From NCBI GenBank assembly GCA_900466945.1, contig UBNV01000021.1:1-64000 (forward strand): DNA of 64,000 bases, written 5' to 3'. Under the pieces are notes generated by a model, which had not been told where the DNA came from, ran no database searches, and saw nothing but the letters and a program-made list of their open reading frames with translations. The number at the start of each line of letters is the position of its first letter. Position 1 is the first letter of the stretch. This DNA comes from Hyphomicrobiales bacterium (GTDB taxonomy: Bacteria; Pseudomonadota; Alphaproteobacteria; Rhizobiales; Rhizobiaceae). This document shows, piece by piece, positions 32,986 to 41,854 of the stretch. Made by a program: the position numbers and the translations under genes.

Positions 32986-34680
32986 ATGCTTCCTCCAGTC
33001 CTTGCGTCCGCAAATCAGGTGACGACCGCGACGGAGGCCAGACAGCGTCCGGATCAGATCGCCATTACCCGACCGGCAACGGTCTCCCCAGTCGTGACGT
33101 CGGGACGAATCGACCAGGGTTCCACAATTGCCGGACAGCTCAACATCATGCTGCTTTCCGGGCCTGAGCGAATGTCCAAGAACCTGGCCGCTTTGGCCGA
33201 TGTCCTGGGCGCAGCGTTGAAGATCGAACGCCGTACCGAGGAAAGCCTGAACGATTACATGGGAAGGCTGATCGCAGGGATCGCAGCTCTGCCGGCGGGC
33301 GATCGGGCGAAGCTGCAGAAGCTTCTTTCGCAGGCCTTCGCCGGCTTGCAGCTGCGCACGCTGCTTGAGGCCATGGCGAGCCCATCCGGGCCGGAGCGCG
33401 CGACCCTTGCGCTTTATCTCGAGCTTTACCGCCAGAAGGACCAAGACGGCGCCACGCGCTGGGTCATCTCATCTTATCGCGAACTTGCAGGGGAGGGGCG
33501 CTCCAACGCATTGAACGCCGGCCGGACCGCCGCCGCAAATGACAGTCTGAGGGCAGCCACTTTACCAGCGCCTTCGGCGGCGAAGGCGGTCCCACTGCCG
33601 CCGCTCACGCCTTCCACGCCGTCCCAGGATGGCCAGAAGCCGGGCGAGGACCACCCCTCGCCACCGGCCTCGATCCAGGACCCGCGAGCATCCTCCACTC
33701 CCCTGCGGTCACAAGCCCAAGGAGCCACGTCCCCTGGGTCTCAAGGCCAGGCTGATGCGCGCGCTGCCGACGCGACGGCACTCAAGTCTGTTTCAGGGCC
33801 TGCTGCAGAGAGCGGCCCGTCGCATACAGAGGCAGCATCGAAAGCCGGGCGAAGCCTCTCGCCCACTGCGGTTCCCTTGATCGATCGCATGGAACAGCCT
33901 CAGGTTTCGGATACAGTCGCCCCCTCGGCCAACCGAACTACCGCGCGTCGAAACGAACAGGGTGCCGATACGACGGATACATCGGCCAAGGCGCAGGCCG
34001 CTGCACCCATGCAGCTGCTAACGACTGAACCCGGAGCGAAGCCTGCGCTTCCCCAAGCTGGCGGCTGGCTCGCCGAACTGCTGGAGATGAATTTCGTCAA
34101 AACCCTGCTGGCACTGAAAACGCTGTCCATGGACGAGTTCACGGCCGCCCCGCAGGGCGCGCTTGACCGGCCAGTACCTGAAGATAATCAACCGCCGACT
34201 GCAGCAACCGACCCGAAATTTGATACCGAAGAGACGAAACTGACATCCCCCATGCCGGAGGCAGCTCAAGCCTCCGACACGGCGGACAATGAAACCCAAC
34301 CGGTCCCGTTCCTGCTGGCCGAGCAGGCTGCCACCCGGCCGATCCTTGCCCGCGAGTGGGGCGTGCCGCTGCCTTTCGTCTCCTACCTGATCGAGGATGA
34401 AGTTCAGTGGGAGGAAGAGGTCAGGGAAGAAGACGAGCGGGAGACCGAGGATGAAGGGCATCCTGAGGCGGAAGGCGACCGGGAGGGCGAAGAGCCTTCC
34501 GGGGACGTGCTGGCTTCGGCCGAGACCGATGACCAGCCCGCAGACCTCGGTACCTCGCCCGCTCTCGTTCATCGCGACGCGACTCGAACCCGGGCCCTGC
34601 CGGGACCATCGGACACCGGCGTGCCGCTTCCGCCAGAACCCGCTCACGAGCTCTATCTCCGGATGGCCGGTCTTAACTGA
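32986..34680 (+). CDS. Unrecognised 564-aa protein with long disordered, acidic tail
   Basis: No known family was recognised. Residues about 45-165 look globular and helical (IAGQLNIMLLSGPERMSKNL, RAKLQKLLSQAFAGLQLRTLLEA). Residues 170-350 are a low-complexity P/S/A/T/Q linker. Near 355-385 there is a short hydrophobic helix (GGWLAELLEMNFVKTLLAL). Residues about 465-505 are extremely acidic (runs of E and D). There is no signal peptide or clear membrane span. GGAGAGG lies six bases before ATG 32986; a TTG at 32980 is less likely. The gene is alone between NAMPT and rpsA and ends in a bidirectional terminator. The domain plan suggests a scaffold or secreted-effector-like protein, but no function should be assigned. 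Confidence 0.7.
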   Translation: MLPPVLASANQVTTATEARQRPDQIAITRPATVSPVVTSGRIDQGSTIAGQLNIMLLSGPERMSKNLAALADVLGAALKIERRTEESLNDYMGRLIAGIAALPAGDRAKLQKLLSQAFAGLQLRTLLEAMASPSGPERATLALYLELYRQKDQDGATRWVISSYRELAGEGRSNALNAGRTAAANDSLRAATLPAPSAAKAVPLPPLTPSTPSQDGQKPGEDHPSPPASIQDPRASSTPLRSQAQGATSPGSQGQADARAADATALKSVSGPAAESGPSHTEAASKAGRSLSPTAVPLIDRMEQPQVSDTVAPSANRTTARRNEQGADTTDTSAKAQAAAPMQLLTTEPGAKPALPQAGGWLAELLEMNFVKTLLALKTLSMDEFTAAPQGALDRPVPEDNQPPTAATDPKFDTEETKLTSPMPEAAQASDTADNETQPVPFLLAEQAATRPILAREWGVPLPFVSYLIEDEVQWEEEVREEDERETEDEGHPEAEGDREGEEPSGDVLASAETDDQPADLGTSPALVHRDATRTRALPGPSDTGVPLPPEPAHELYLRMAGLN

Positions 34681-34697
34681 TTTCCCGTTCTAACAAA

Positions 34698-34736
34698 GAA
34701 AAGCCCGCCAGGATTGCTCTCGGCGGGCTCTTTTGT
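34698..34736. terminator. Bidirectional rho-independent terminator
   Basis: AAAAGCCCGCC-N12-GGCGGGCTCTTTTG: an 8-bp stem with T-runs on both sides, between the convergent 564-aa gene and rpsA. It serves both. Confidence 0.8.
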
Positions 34737-34753
34737 TCAATCAACAGCGAGGA

Positions 34754-36457
34754 TTAGTCGTTGTTGCGGTTCTTCAGGGCTGCACCCAGGATGTCGCCGA
34801 GCGAAGCGCCAGAGTCGGACGAACCGAACTGAGCGACGGCTTCCTTCTCTTCTGCGATCTCGAGAGCCTTGATCGACAGCATGACCTTGCGGTCCTTCTT
34901 GGAGAAGTTGGTGACGCGAGCGTCGACAACCTGACCGACTGAGAAACGCTCCGGACGCTGATCGTCACGATCGCGGGCCAGGTCGTTGCGGCGGATGAAG
35001 GACGTGATGTCCTCGTGGTTGACCAGCTTCACTTCGATGCCGCCGTCATTGGTGCCAATGACTTCGCACGAAACGACAGCGTTCTTGCGCAGGTCGCCGG
35101 AAGCGGCGGCGTCGCCGACAGCATCCTTGCCGAGCTGCTTGATGCCGAGCGAGATGCGTTCCTTCTCGACGTCGACGTCGAGAACGACGGCCTTGACCAT
35201 GTCACCCTTGTTGAACTCCTCGATGACCTGTTCGCCCGGACGGTTCCAGTCGAGGTCGGAGAGGTGAACCATGCCGTCAACGTCGCCTTCGAGGCCGATG
35301 AACAGGCCGAATTCGGTCTTGTTCTTGACTTCGCCTTCGACTTCAGTGCCGGCCGGATGGCTGAAGGCAAATGCCTGCCACGGGTTCTCGAGGGTCTGCT
35401 TGAGACCGAGCGAGATACGGCGCTTCGACGGATCGACTTCGAGAACGACGACGTCGACGTCCTGCGTGGTCGAAAGGATCTTGCCGGGATGAACGTTCTT
35501 CTTCGTCCAGGACATTTCCGAGATGTGGATCAGGCCTTCGATGCCCGGCTCCAGCTCGACGAATGCACCGTAGTCGGTGATGTTCGTGACGGTACCGGAG
35601 ATCTTCTTGCCAACCGGGTACTTGGCAGCGATGCCATCCCACGGATCCGACTCGAGCTGCTTCATGCCGAGCGAGATGCGGTGGGTTTCCTGGTTGATAC
35701 GGATGATCTGAACCTTGACCGACTGGCCGATGGACAGGATTTCCGAAGGATGGTTGACGCGGCGCCATGCCATGTCGGTGACGTGCAGCAGGCCGTCGAT
35801 GCCGCCGAGGTCAACGAACGCACCGTAATCGGTGATGTTCTTGACGACGCCGTCAACAACCTGGCCTTCTTCGAGGTTCTGAACGATTTCAGAACGCTGC
35901 TCGGCGCGGGACTCTTCGAGAACCGTACGACGCGATACAACGATGTTGCCGCGACGCTTGTCCATCTTGAGGATTTCGAAGGGCTGCGGGTTGTGCATCA
36001 GCGGGGTGACGTCGCGGATCGGACGGATGTCGACCTGCGAACGCGGAAGGAAGGCAACGGCGCCGTCGAGGTCAACCGTGAAGCCGCCCTTGACCTGGTT
36101 GAAGATAACGCCTTCAACGCGCTCGCCAGCTTCGAACTTGGCTTCGAGCTTGATCCAGCTTTCTTCGCGACGAGCCTTCTCGCGCGACAGAACTGCTTCG
36201 CCGAGAGCGTTTTCGATGCGCTCGACGTAAACTTCGACTTCGTCGCCGACCTTCAGCGTGCCGTCCTTGGCGCGTGCACCGAATTCCTTCAGCGCGATGC
36301 GGCCTTCGACCTTGAGGCCGACGTCAACGATAGCGACGTCCTTTTCGATGGCCGTGATGATGCCCTTGGCAACATAGCCTTCGGCCAGATCGGTCTTGGC
36401 AAAGGATTCCTCGAGGAGGGCAGCAAAGTCCTCGCGCGACGGGGTAGAAACAGACAT
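34754..36457 (-). CDS. rpsA: 30S ribosomal protein S1
   Basis: A 567-aa RNA-binding ribosomal protein that brings mRNA to the 30S subunit. Repeated S1 (OB-fold) domains are visible, with recurring segments such as NITDYGAFVDLGGIDGLLHVTDM, NITDYGAFVELEPGIEGLIHISEM and NKTEFGLFIGLEGDVDGMVHLSDL, for about six domains in all. ATG 36457 has AGGAG eight bases upstream. The gene follows cmk at 153 bases. Codon use is highly biased, as expected for a ribosomal protein. Confidence 0.97.
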   Translation of the reverse strand: MSVSTPSREDFAALLEESFAKTDLAEGYVAKGIITAIEKDVAIVDVGLKVEGRIALKEFGARAKDGTLKVGDEVEVYVERIENALGEAVLSREKARREESWIKLEAKFEAGERVEGVIFNQVKGGFTVDLDGAVAFLPRSQVDIRPIRDVTPLMHNPQPFEILKMDKRRGNIVVSRRTVLEESRAEQRSEIVQNLEEGQVVDGVVKNITDYGAFVDLGGIDGLLHVTDMAWRRVNHPSEILSIGQSVKVQIIRINQETHRISLGMKQLESDPWDGIAAKYPVGKKISGTVTNITDYGAFVELEPGIEGLIHISEMSWTKKNVHPGKILSTTQDVDVVVLEVDPSKRRISLGLKQTLENPWQAFAFSHPAGTEVEGEVKNKTEFGLFIGLEGDVDGMVHLSDLDWNRPGEQVIEEFNKGDMVKAVVLDVDVEKERISLGIKQLGKDAVGDAAASGDLRKNAVVSCEVIGTNDGGIEVKLVNHEDITSFIRRNDLARDRDDQRPERFSVGQVVDARVTNFSKKDRKVMLSIKALEIAEEKEAVAQFGSSDSGASLGDILGAALKNRNND

Positions 36458-36610
36458 GAAATCTCCTAGTCGCATCCCACTGGATGCGTGAGCGCCGGGG
36501 GTTGGTGTTGATCTTGGCCGGCATCCGATCCGCTCTCTTCTGAAAGAGCAATCCGGCGCGGGGACTGGGTGTCGGCCTCAAGGCTCCGGCTTGGCCGGAT
36601 CCTGGTCACT

Positions 36611-37237
36611 TCATTTCGTCAGGGCAGCGTCGATGATCGTCTTCGCCGCCAAGAATGCGGCCTCTATACTCATTTCGGAAGTATCTAGCAAGTGCGCGTC
36701 TTCAGCCGGTTTTAAAGGGCTGTCGGCCCGTCCCATGTCGCGCTCGTCCCTTGTCTTCACGTCTGAGAAGATTGACTCGAAATCGGCCTCGAGACCTTTG
36801 GCGATGATTTCGTCATATCGACGCCGCGCTCGCACCTCCGGCGAGGCGGTGACATAGAGCTTCAAGGGCGCCTCTGGGCAGACCACGGTGCCGATATCGC
36901 GCCCGTCCAGCACCGTGCCGGGTGCGCGCTTCGAAAACGCCCTTTGCGCCTCGACCAGCGCCCGGCGAACGGCCGGCATCACCGCAATTTTCGAGGCCGC
37001 TTCCCCGATCTCGTGTGCCGAAAGAACGTCGCGATCGAGCCCTGCCAGTTCTACGTCAAGCGCCACCCGCTCGGCGACGCCTTCGTCGTCGAGTGGCAGC
37101 CCGGCGTCGAGAAGCGCTTTGGCTGTCGCGCGATAGGTGAGGCCCGTGTCGAGATGATGAAAGCCATAGGTTTCCGCTATCCTTCTCGAGAGTGTCCCCT
37201 TGCCGGCGGCGGCCGGTCCGTCGATGGCGATGATCAT
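36611..37237 (-). CDS. cmk: Cytidylate kinase
   Basis: A 208-aa nucleoside monophosphate kinase that converts CMP/dCMP to diphosphates. P-loop GPAAAGKGT is at residues 7-15, and [30 protein letters not shown] is the CMP-binding/LID region. ATG 37237 with GAGGG six bases before is chosen over the longer frame open to 37309. It lies upstream of rpsA, a widely conserved pairing. The aroA gene that I recall directly upstream of cmk in other rhizobia is not present here. Confidence 0.95.
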   Translation of the reverse strand: MIIAIDGPAAAGKGTLSRRIAETYGFHHLDTGLTYRATAKALLDAGLPLDDEGVAERVALDVELAGLDRDVLSAHEIGEAASKIAVMPAVRRALVEAQRAFSKRAPGTVLDGRDIGTVVCPEAPLKLYVTASPEVRARRRYDEIIAKGLEADFESIFSDVKTRDERDMGRADSPLKPAEDAHLLDTSEMSIEAAFLAAKTIIDAALTK

Positions 37238-37457
37238 TCGACCCTCATTGTCTCTGCCTGTCATAGCATGGCTGATACAAATCTTGTGTCCCCTTGCCAA
37301 GCGAAGCATGCGGACCCACGGTTGCCAAAATACCTGCGCAGATAGCCTTTGACAGGACCGCCTTCAGCGATTAAGGGGACCGACTACAGTTTGGCCGGCC
37401 TCGCGCCGGGCGCTTGGCGCATGCCCTTAATCTTCACGACTTCATGAGGCTTTGACA

Positions 37458-37841
37458 GTGGCGAAGGCAGAACTTGGAACGAAACGCACTTGCCCCGACA
37501 CGGGCAAGAAATTCTACGACCTGAACAAGGACCCGATCGTGTCGCCGTACACGAACAAGTCCTGGCCGCTTTCCTATTTCGAGGAAACCTCGGTCGCAGC
37601 CATCATGGAGAAGGCTGAGGAAGAGGAAGTCGCCGAAGTCGATACCGAGAACACGGATGTCGAGCTCGTGTCCCTTGAGGACGCCGACGAGGCATCGGGT
37701 GACGACATCCCTGATATCGGCGACGACGACGTCGAGATTGATGGCGATGACGACGACACCTTCCTGGAAGCCGACGAAGACGATGACGACGATGACATGA
37801 CCGGCCTGATCGGCGTCACCGGCGACGACGACGAAGTCTGA
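37458..37841 (+). CDS. TIGR02300 (FYDLN acid) family protein
   Basis: A 127-aa protein found in Alphaproteobacteria. The N-terminal part (AELGTKRTCPDTGKKFYDLNKDPIVSPYT) is the conserved domain with a CP...C-less zinc-ribbon-like start, and the C-terminal half is almost pure D/E. Its function is unknown. The start is GTG 37458 with GAGG ten bases upstream; the TTG two codons earlier is less likely. A strong terminator follows the stop, then tRNA-Ala. Confidence 0.9.
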   Translation: MAKAELGTKRTCPDTGKKFYDLNKDPIVSPYTNKSWPLSYFEETSVAAIMEKAEEEEVAEVDTENTDVELVSLEDADEASGDDIPDIGDDDVEIDGDDDDTFLEADEDDDDDDMTGLIGVTGDDDEV

Positions 37842-37858
37842 TATTTCAAGGATTTCGG

Positions 37859-37896
37859 GCCCGGGCCTAAAAAAATGCCCGGGCTTTCATTTTTCG
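37859..37896 (+). terminator. Rho-independent terminator
   Basis: GCCCGGGC-CTAAAAAAAT-GCCCGGGC followed by TTTCATTTTT: an 8-bp stem and T-rich tail, 18 bases after the TIGR02300 gene stop. Confidence 0.8.
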
Positions 37897-37996
37897 GCTT
37901 GCCATCTCCGACTGCCGGAAGTATCAAGCCGCCACCCCGACGGAAGCGGTGCTTTCCAAGGGGTTCCCGGAGCCGGAATAAACCCGGTACCCTGAT

Positions 37997-38072
<76 letters not shown>

Positions 38073-38173
38073 AATTTCCCAGACATCATTTGTCAAATAC
38101 TAGCGGCTCGACCGATTAATTTCCATGCGGCTGATGCTGGGCTCAGATCACGCATTAAGCCCTATCCGCAAAG

Positions 38174-38371
38174 TCACCGCCGAAACAGTTCCGCGCGTTC
38201 CCCGCCCTCCGAGAGGTCGATCTGGAACCAGTCGATAATCTTGCGGATGTCCAGCTTCACTTCGCCATCGCGCAGCTTGAGATGCAGCTTGTCCTCGCGG
38301 ACTTCAACGGGAGTGCCGATATAGAGGCGATCGTTGCCACAATCGTCCACGGTGTCGACGGCAAATCGCAT
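38174..38371 (-). CDS. Small hypothetical protein, 65 aa
   Basis: A short charged protein (MRFAVDTVDDCGNDRLYIGTPVEVREDK...) whose alternating hydrophobic pattern suggests a small beta-rich fold. GGGAGC lies seven bases before the ATG and codon use fits the genome. No named family was recognised. It lies between tRNA-Ala and the YdcF gene. Confidence 0.6.
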   Translation of the reverse strand: MRFAVDTVDDCGNDRLYIGTPVEVREDKLHLKLRDGEVKLDIRKIIDWFQIDLSEGGERAELFRR

Positions 38372-38513
38372 GGGTGAGCTCCCGAAGAATTCAGAATTCG
38401 AATGATGACAGTGGCTTGTGGGTTTAGTAACGCCTCCTTGAGCGAAGCTGGCTTCGCGACAAGATTATGACGGCACGATGGATGGCCGGGTTGCCTGGCA
38501 GGGAGAATGCACA

Positions 38514-39305
38514 GTGTTCGTCGTTTCCAAGATTTTCTGGAACCTGGTCCAGCCGCTCTCCCTGGTCTTCCTGTTGGGCAGCCTGGCGCTCGTTCTGATC
38601 TGGATGCGGTGGGTTCGCATGGCGACCGCTGCTCTGTCTCTATCGCTGGTCGTGCTCTCCCTGACCCTGTACACCACGCTGGGCTCGCTCCTGTTGCAGA
38701 CCCTCGAAGCCCGTTTTCCGCGACCGGCCCCGGACCCCGGGGAATTGGCCTGCATGATCGTTCTCGGCGGCGCCTTTGAGACGGAAGTCACCACCGCACG
38801 CGGTGGCATGGATCTCAATCAGGCCGCCGACAGATTCGTCGAGGCGTTGCGGCTTGCGATGCGCTATCCGCAGGCGAAAATCCTCGTGTCGGGCGGTGAT
38901 GGGTCCCTGAGCGGCGTCTATGAGGGGGATGCTGCAGCCTCGATCCGCTTCTTCGAGGCATTCGGGATCGGGCGCAACCGGCTGATTGCCGAAACCACAT
39001 CGAGAAATACCGACGAGAACGCGCAGAACAGCCGTGAGCTTCTGGCCTCCAGTGGTCTGGGCCAATGCCTGCTGATCACCTCCGCCTTCCACATGCCGCG
39101 TTCCGTCGGTCTGTTCCGCAAGGCGGGCGTCGATGTGGGGGCCTGGCCGGTCGACTACCGCACGGCCGGCAACGTGTCCTTCGCGCTCGACTTCACCCAG
39201 CCGAGCCTGAATGCGCAGCAGATGTCGACAGCCGTCAGGGAATGGGTGGGCTTGGTCGCCTATCGGATGCTTGGGCGGATCGACGACGTCTTCCCTGCGC
39301 CGTGA
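38514..39305 (+). CDS. YdcF family (DUF218) membrane protein
   Basis: A 263-aa protein with two N-terminal membrane helices (about residues 8-27 and 30-55) and a DUF218 domain (MIVLGGAFETE, KILVSGGDGSLSG, ETTSRNTDENAQNS, LLITSAFHMPRSVGLFRKAG). Related proteins (ElyC, SanA, YdcF) act in envelope biogenesis; the exact role is unknown. GTG 38514 with AGGGAG upstream is preferred; ATG 38478 lacks a Shine-Dalgarno. It converges with the next gene. Confidence 0.85.
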   Translation: MFVVSKIFWNLVQPLSLVFLLGSLALVLIWMRWVRMATAALSLSLVVLSLTLYTTLGSLLLQTLEARFPRPAPDPGELACMIVLGGAFETEVTTARGGMDLNQAADRFVEALRLAMRYPQAKILVSGGDGSLSGVYEGDAAASIRFFEAFGIGRNRLIAETTSRNTDENAQNSRELLASSGLGQCLLITSAFHMPRSVGLFRKAGVDVGAWPVDYRTAGNVSFALDFTQPSLNAQQMSTAVREWVGLVAYRMLGRIDDVFPAP

Positions 39306-39311
39306 GGACGG

Positions 39312-39788
39312 TTATTTCTTCGAGATCGTCAGGAACTTGGTTCCACGAACCCGAACCGTCATCGCGCAGGGCTCCTCGCCCTCTTCGCGCTCGCAATAGC
39401 GGGGATGCATCTTCAAGACGAAGACCATGTTGCCGAAGCGTTTGATGAACTCATAGGTGTACATCTGCGCCGTGGCGATCATGAAATAACCGCCTTCCTT
39501 CACCTGCAGATAGAAGTTGAACGGGCAGCCCTCGGCCGTGCAGTCAGGGCCTCGCACACCATCGCAGACGATCTCGCTGCTATTGGTCACAAGGTCCTTG
39601 ATGCCATCATTGTTGATGTCGATCCGGTCGATGAAGCCGCCGCCATATTGTACCGCGTCGCAGCGCTTGGCGTAGTGGTTCTTCTCGTAGATTTCAGGAT
39701 CGGTCAGCAATTCCTGCTGGGCGACGGCGGTCCCGGCGAAGAGCGCGGTCGCGGCGACGAGGACAAGGAAGCGGAAGAGGAGGGTCAC
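39312..39788 (-). CDS. Hypothetical secreted protein
   Basis: A 158-aa protein with a clear signal peptide (MTLLFRFLVLVAATALFAG, cleavage after AVA). The mature part has the calcium-loop-like DINNDGIKD and four to six cysteines (RCDAV, IVCDG, PDCTAEGCP, RYCER), so disulfides in the periplasm are likely. No family was recognised. GTG 39788 has GGAG eight bases upstream; the open frame to 39809 starts with TTG. It is convergent with the YdcF gene (six bases between stops). Confidence 0.7.
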   Translation of the reverse strand: MTLLFRFLVLVAATALFAGTAVAQQELLTDPEIYEKNHYAKRCDAVQYGGGFIDRIDINNDGIKDLVTNSSEIVCDGVRGPDCTAEGCPFNFYLQVKEGGYFMIATAQMYTYEFIKRFGNMVFVLKMHPRYCEREEGEEPCAMTVRVRGTKFLTISKK

Positions 39789-39912
39789 GGTCTGGACTCC
39801 GGAGCGCAATCTGTGCTGAACGATGGGGAAGTCTAGCGCCTGCGTCTTGCCTCACCCTTAACGGCGTGATCCAAATCTGGCCCGACTGAAGGCTCCAGCA
39901 AGGAAACTAGCC

Positions 39913-40548
39913 ATGTCGTTCCTGTCTTATCTCGATTATGCCGGGATCGCCCTGTTTGCCGCCACAGGCGCGCTCACTGCGTCGCGCAAGCAGCTCGACA
40001 TGATCGGCTTCCTGTTCTTCGCGGTGGTGACGGGGCTTGGCGGTGGCACGGTTCGCGATATCGTGCTTGGGCGTGTGCCTGTCTTCTGGGTGCTCAACCC
40101 AGATTACATCCTCGTTTGCTGCGCAATCGGGGTCCTCGTGTTCTTCACTGCGCATCTGGTCGAATCGCGCTACCGCCTGCTGATCTGGCTCGATGCGATC
40201 GGGCTCTCTGCCTATTGTGTCATGGGCGCCGTGAAAGGCCTGGCCGCGACAGGCTCGCCGACGATCGCCATCGTGACGGGTACGCTGACAGCGAGCCTCG
40301 GCGGTGTCTTGCGTGATCTGCTCGCCAACGAGCCATCGGTGCTTCTGCGTCCGGAAATCTACATCACCGCCGCTCTGGTGGGCGCGGCTATGTTCACGGC
40401 GGCAAACGAGCTGGGAATGCCGCTCTATGCAGCCTCGGTCATCGGGGCGTCGGCGGCCTTCATCATCCGCGGAGGAGCGCTGTATTTCGGCTGGACCTTC
40501 CCGACCTACAAGCACAAGCCTGGCCGCCATCCCGATGAGGTGATGTGA
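39913..40548 (+). CDS. TRIC-type/UPF0126 cation channel family membrane protein (YicG-like)
   Basis: A 211-aa inner-membrane protein made of two homologous halves of three helices each. Both halves carry the family glycine motif: GLGGGTVRDIVLGR (residues about 42-55) and ASLGGVLRDLLANE (about 128-141). Bacterial TRIC homologues are trimeric potassium-permeable channels; some UPF0126 members affect glycine uptake. The gene is alone, with AAGGAAAC before the ATG. Confidence 0.88.
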   Translation: MSFLSYLDYAGIALFAATGALTASRKQLDMIGFLFFAVVTGLGGGTVRDIVLGRVPVFWVLNPDYILVCCAIGVLVFFTAHLVESRYRLLIWLDAIGLSAYCVMGAVKGLAATGSPTIAIVTGTLTASLGGVLRDLLANEPSVLLRPEIYITAALVGAAMFTAANELGMPLYAASVIGASAAFIIRGGALYFGWTFPTYKHKPGRHPDEVM

Positions 40549-40573
40549 ACGGCAGGCGCGACCGTGAGGAAAT

Positions 40574-40990
40574 TCAGCCCTGCTTGGGGCGCAGCCGGAT
40601 CACGACGTCGACATGGGCGATTTCCATGCCCTCGGGTGCCGGTGGCAGATTGTCGATGCTGATATTGTTGACCGGGATGTCCAGTACCCTGTTTTCGCCT
40701 TCGACGAAAAAGTGATGATGGTCCGAGACATTGGTGTCGAAATAAGTCTTCGAGCTCTCGACGGCCAGCACCCGGATAAGGCCGGCCTCGGTGAACTGGT
40801 GCAGCGTGTTGTAGACCGTCGCCAGCGACACGGGGAAATCGGCGGCCAGCGCCTCGTCATGCAACTCTTCGACCGTCAGGTGGCGGTCGCCCTTGGCAAA
40901 CAGAAGACCGGCCAGCGCAATACGCTGCTTCGTCGGGCGAAGGCCCGAGCGGCGCAGTTTTAGTTCGATGCCCGTTTGGCAATTTGCCAT
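40574..40990 (-). CDS. irr: Iron response regulator Irr (Fur family)
   Basis: A 138-aa Fur-superfamily regulator that, in rhizobia, represses heme synthesis and iron-using genes when iron is low and is destabilised by heme. The winged helix spans residues 12-85 (GLRPTKQRIALAGLLF, PVSLATVYNTLHQFTEAGLIR), and the heme-binding histidine cluster DHHHFF is at 90-95. The N-terminal heme regulatory GCPW motif of Bradyrhizobium Irr is absent, as usual in Rhizobiaceae. ATG 40990 gives a normal length but has a weak SD; GTG 41023 is an alternative. It is divergent from fabA. Confidence 0.9.
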   Translation of the reverse strand: MANCQTGIELKLRRSGLRPTKQRIALAGLLFAKGDRHLTVEELHDEALAADFPVSLATVYNTLHQFTEAGLIRVLAVESSKTYFDTNVSDHHHFFVEGENRVLDIPVNNISIDNLPPAPEGMEIAHVDVVIRLRPKQG

Positions 40991-41294
40991 CGTCAAAGAC
41001 GCACTCCAGTCTCGCTGCACCACACATTAGTGTTCGCAAGTGTCGATATAGCTGCAAAATCAGGGTGTTTCAATAGTTCTGCCACGCTTGGAGCCTGCAC
41101 ATCCCGAAGTTCGGCGGTTTTTTGATCTATCCGCTCTGGTGATGGTCTTTTCCTTCCTGTATGCGACCATGATATGAGAATGGGGCGCCCAAGGTCCCGG
41201 GCAAGCGGTGCAAGGCCTGCAGGGCTTCAATTTGCCGTCGTCTTGCTCTATTGGGTCCCGGACATCTGAAGCAGAGGGGGGAAGAAGAAGAACA
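40991..41294. other. irr-fabA divergent intergenic region
   Basis: 304 bases with no supported ORF. It must hold the irr and fabA promoters. No convincing Irr (ICE) or RirA box could be read by eye. Confidence 0.4.
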
Positions 41295-41810
41295 ATGGTT
41301 ACGAGACAATCCAGCTACAACTACGATGAAATCCTCGCCTGCGGCCGTGGCGAACTGTTCGGCCCCGGCAATGCGCAGCTTCCCCTTCCGCCCATGCTGA
41401 TGGTGCATCGGATCACGGACATCTCGGAAACTGGTGGTGAGTTCGACAAGGGCTATATCCGCGCGGCATACGACGTGCGTCCCGACGACTGGTATTTTCC
41501 CTGCCACTTCCAGGGCAATCCGATCATGCCGGGTTGCCTCGGCCTCGACGGCATGTGGCAGCTGACGGGTTTCTTCCTCGGCTGGCTGGGTGAACCCGGC
41601 CGCGGCATGGCGCTGTCGACGGGCGAAGTGAAGTTCAAGGGCATGGTACGCCCCGAGACCAAGCTCCTCGAATACGGCATCGACTTCAAGCGCGTCATGC
41701 GCGGTCGCCTCGTGCTTGGTACGGCGGATGGCTGGTTGAAGGCCGATGGCGAGACTATCTATCAGGCAACCGACCTGCGCGTCGGTCTGTCGAAGGACAA
41801 GGCGGCCTGA
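41295..41810 (+). CDS. fabA: 3-hydroxydecanoyl-ACP dehydratase/isomerase
   Basis: A 171-aa enzyme that dehydrates 3-hydroxydecanoyl-ACP and isomerises the product to cis-3-decenoyl-ACP, the branch point to unsaturated fatty acids. The catalytic His71 ([15 protein letters not shown]) and Asp85 ([10 protein letters not shown]) are in place. ATG 41295 lies after an A/G-rich leader (GGGGGAAGAAGAAG). It is followed by fabB after 44 bases. Confidence 0.96.
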   Translation: MVTRQSSYNYDEILACGRGELFGPGNAQLPLPPMLMVHRITDISETGGEFDKGYIRAAYDVRPDDWYFPCHFQGNPIMPGCLGLDGMWQLTGFFLGWLGEPGRGMALSTGEVKFKGMVRPETKLLEYGIDFKRVMRGRLVLGTADGWLKADGETIYQATDLRVGLSKDKAA

Positions 41811-41854
41811 ACCGGCCCTGTCCGTACCTTGAGTTCATGAAGAAGGTCTGAGAG

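Noticed and set aside
39312..39809. Start of the secreted protein at 39809
   Set aside because: That codon is TTG without an SD; GTG 39788 has GGAG at good spacing and begins the signal peptide directly.
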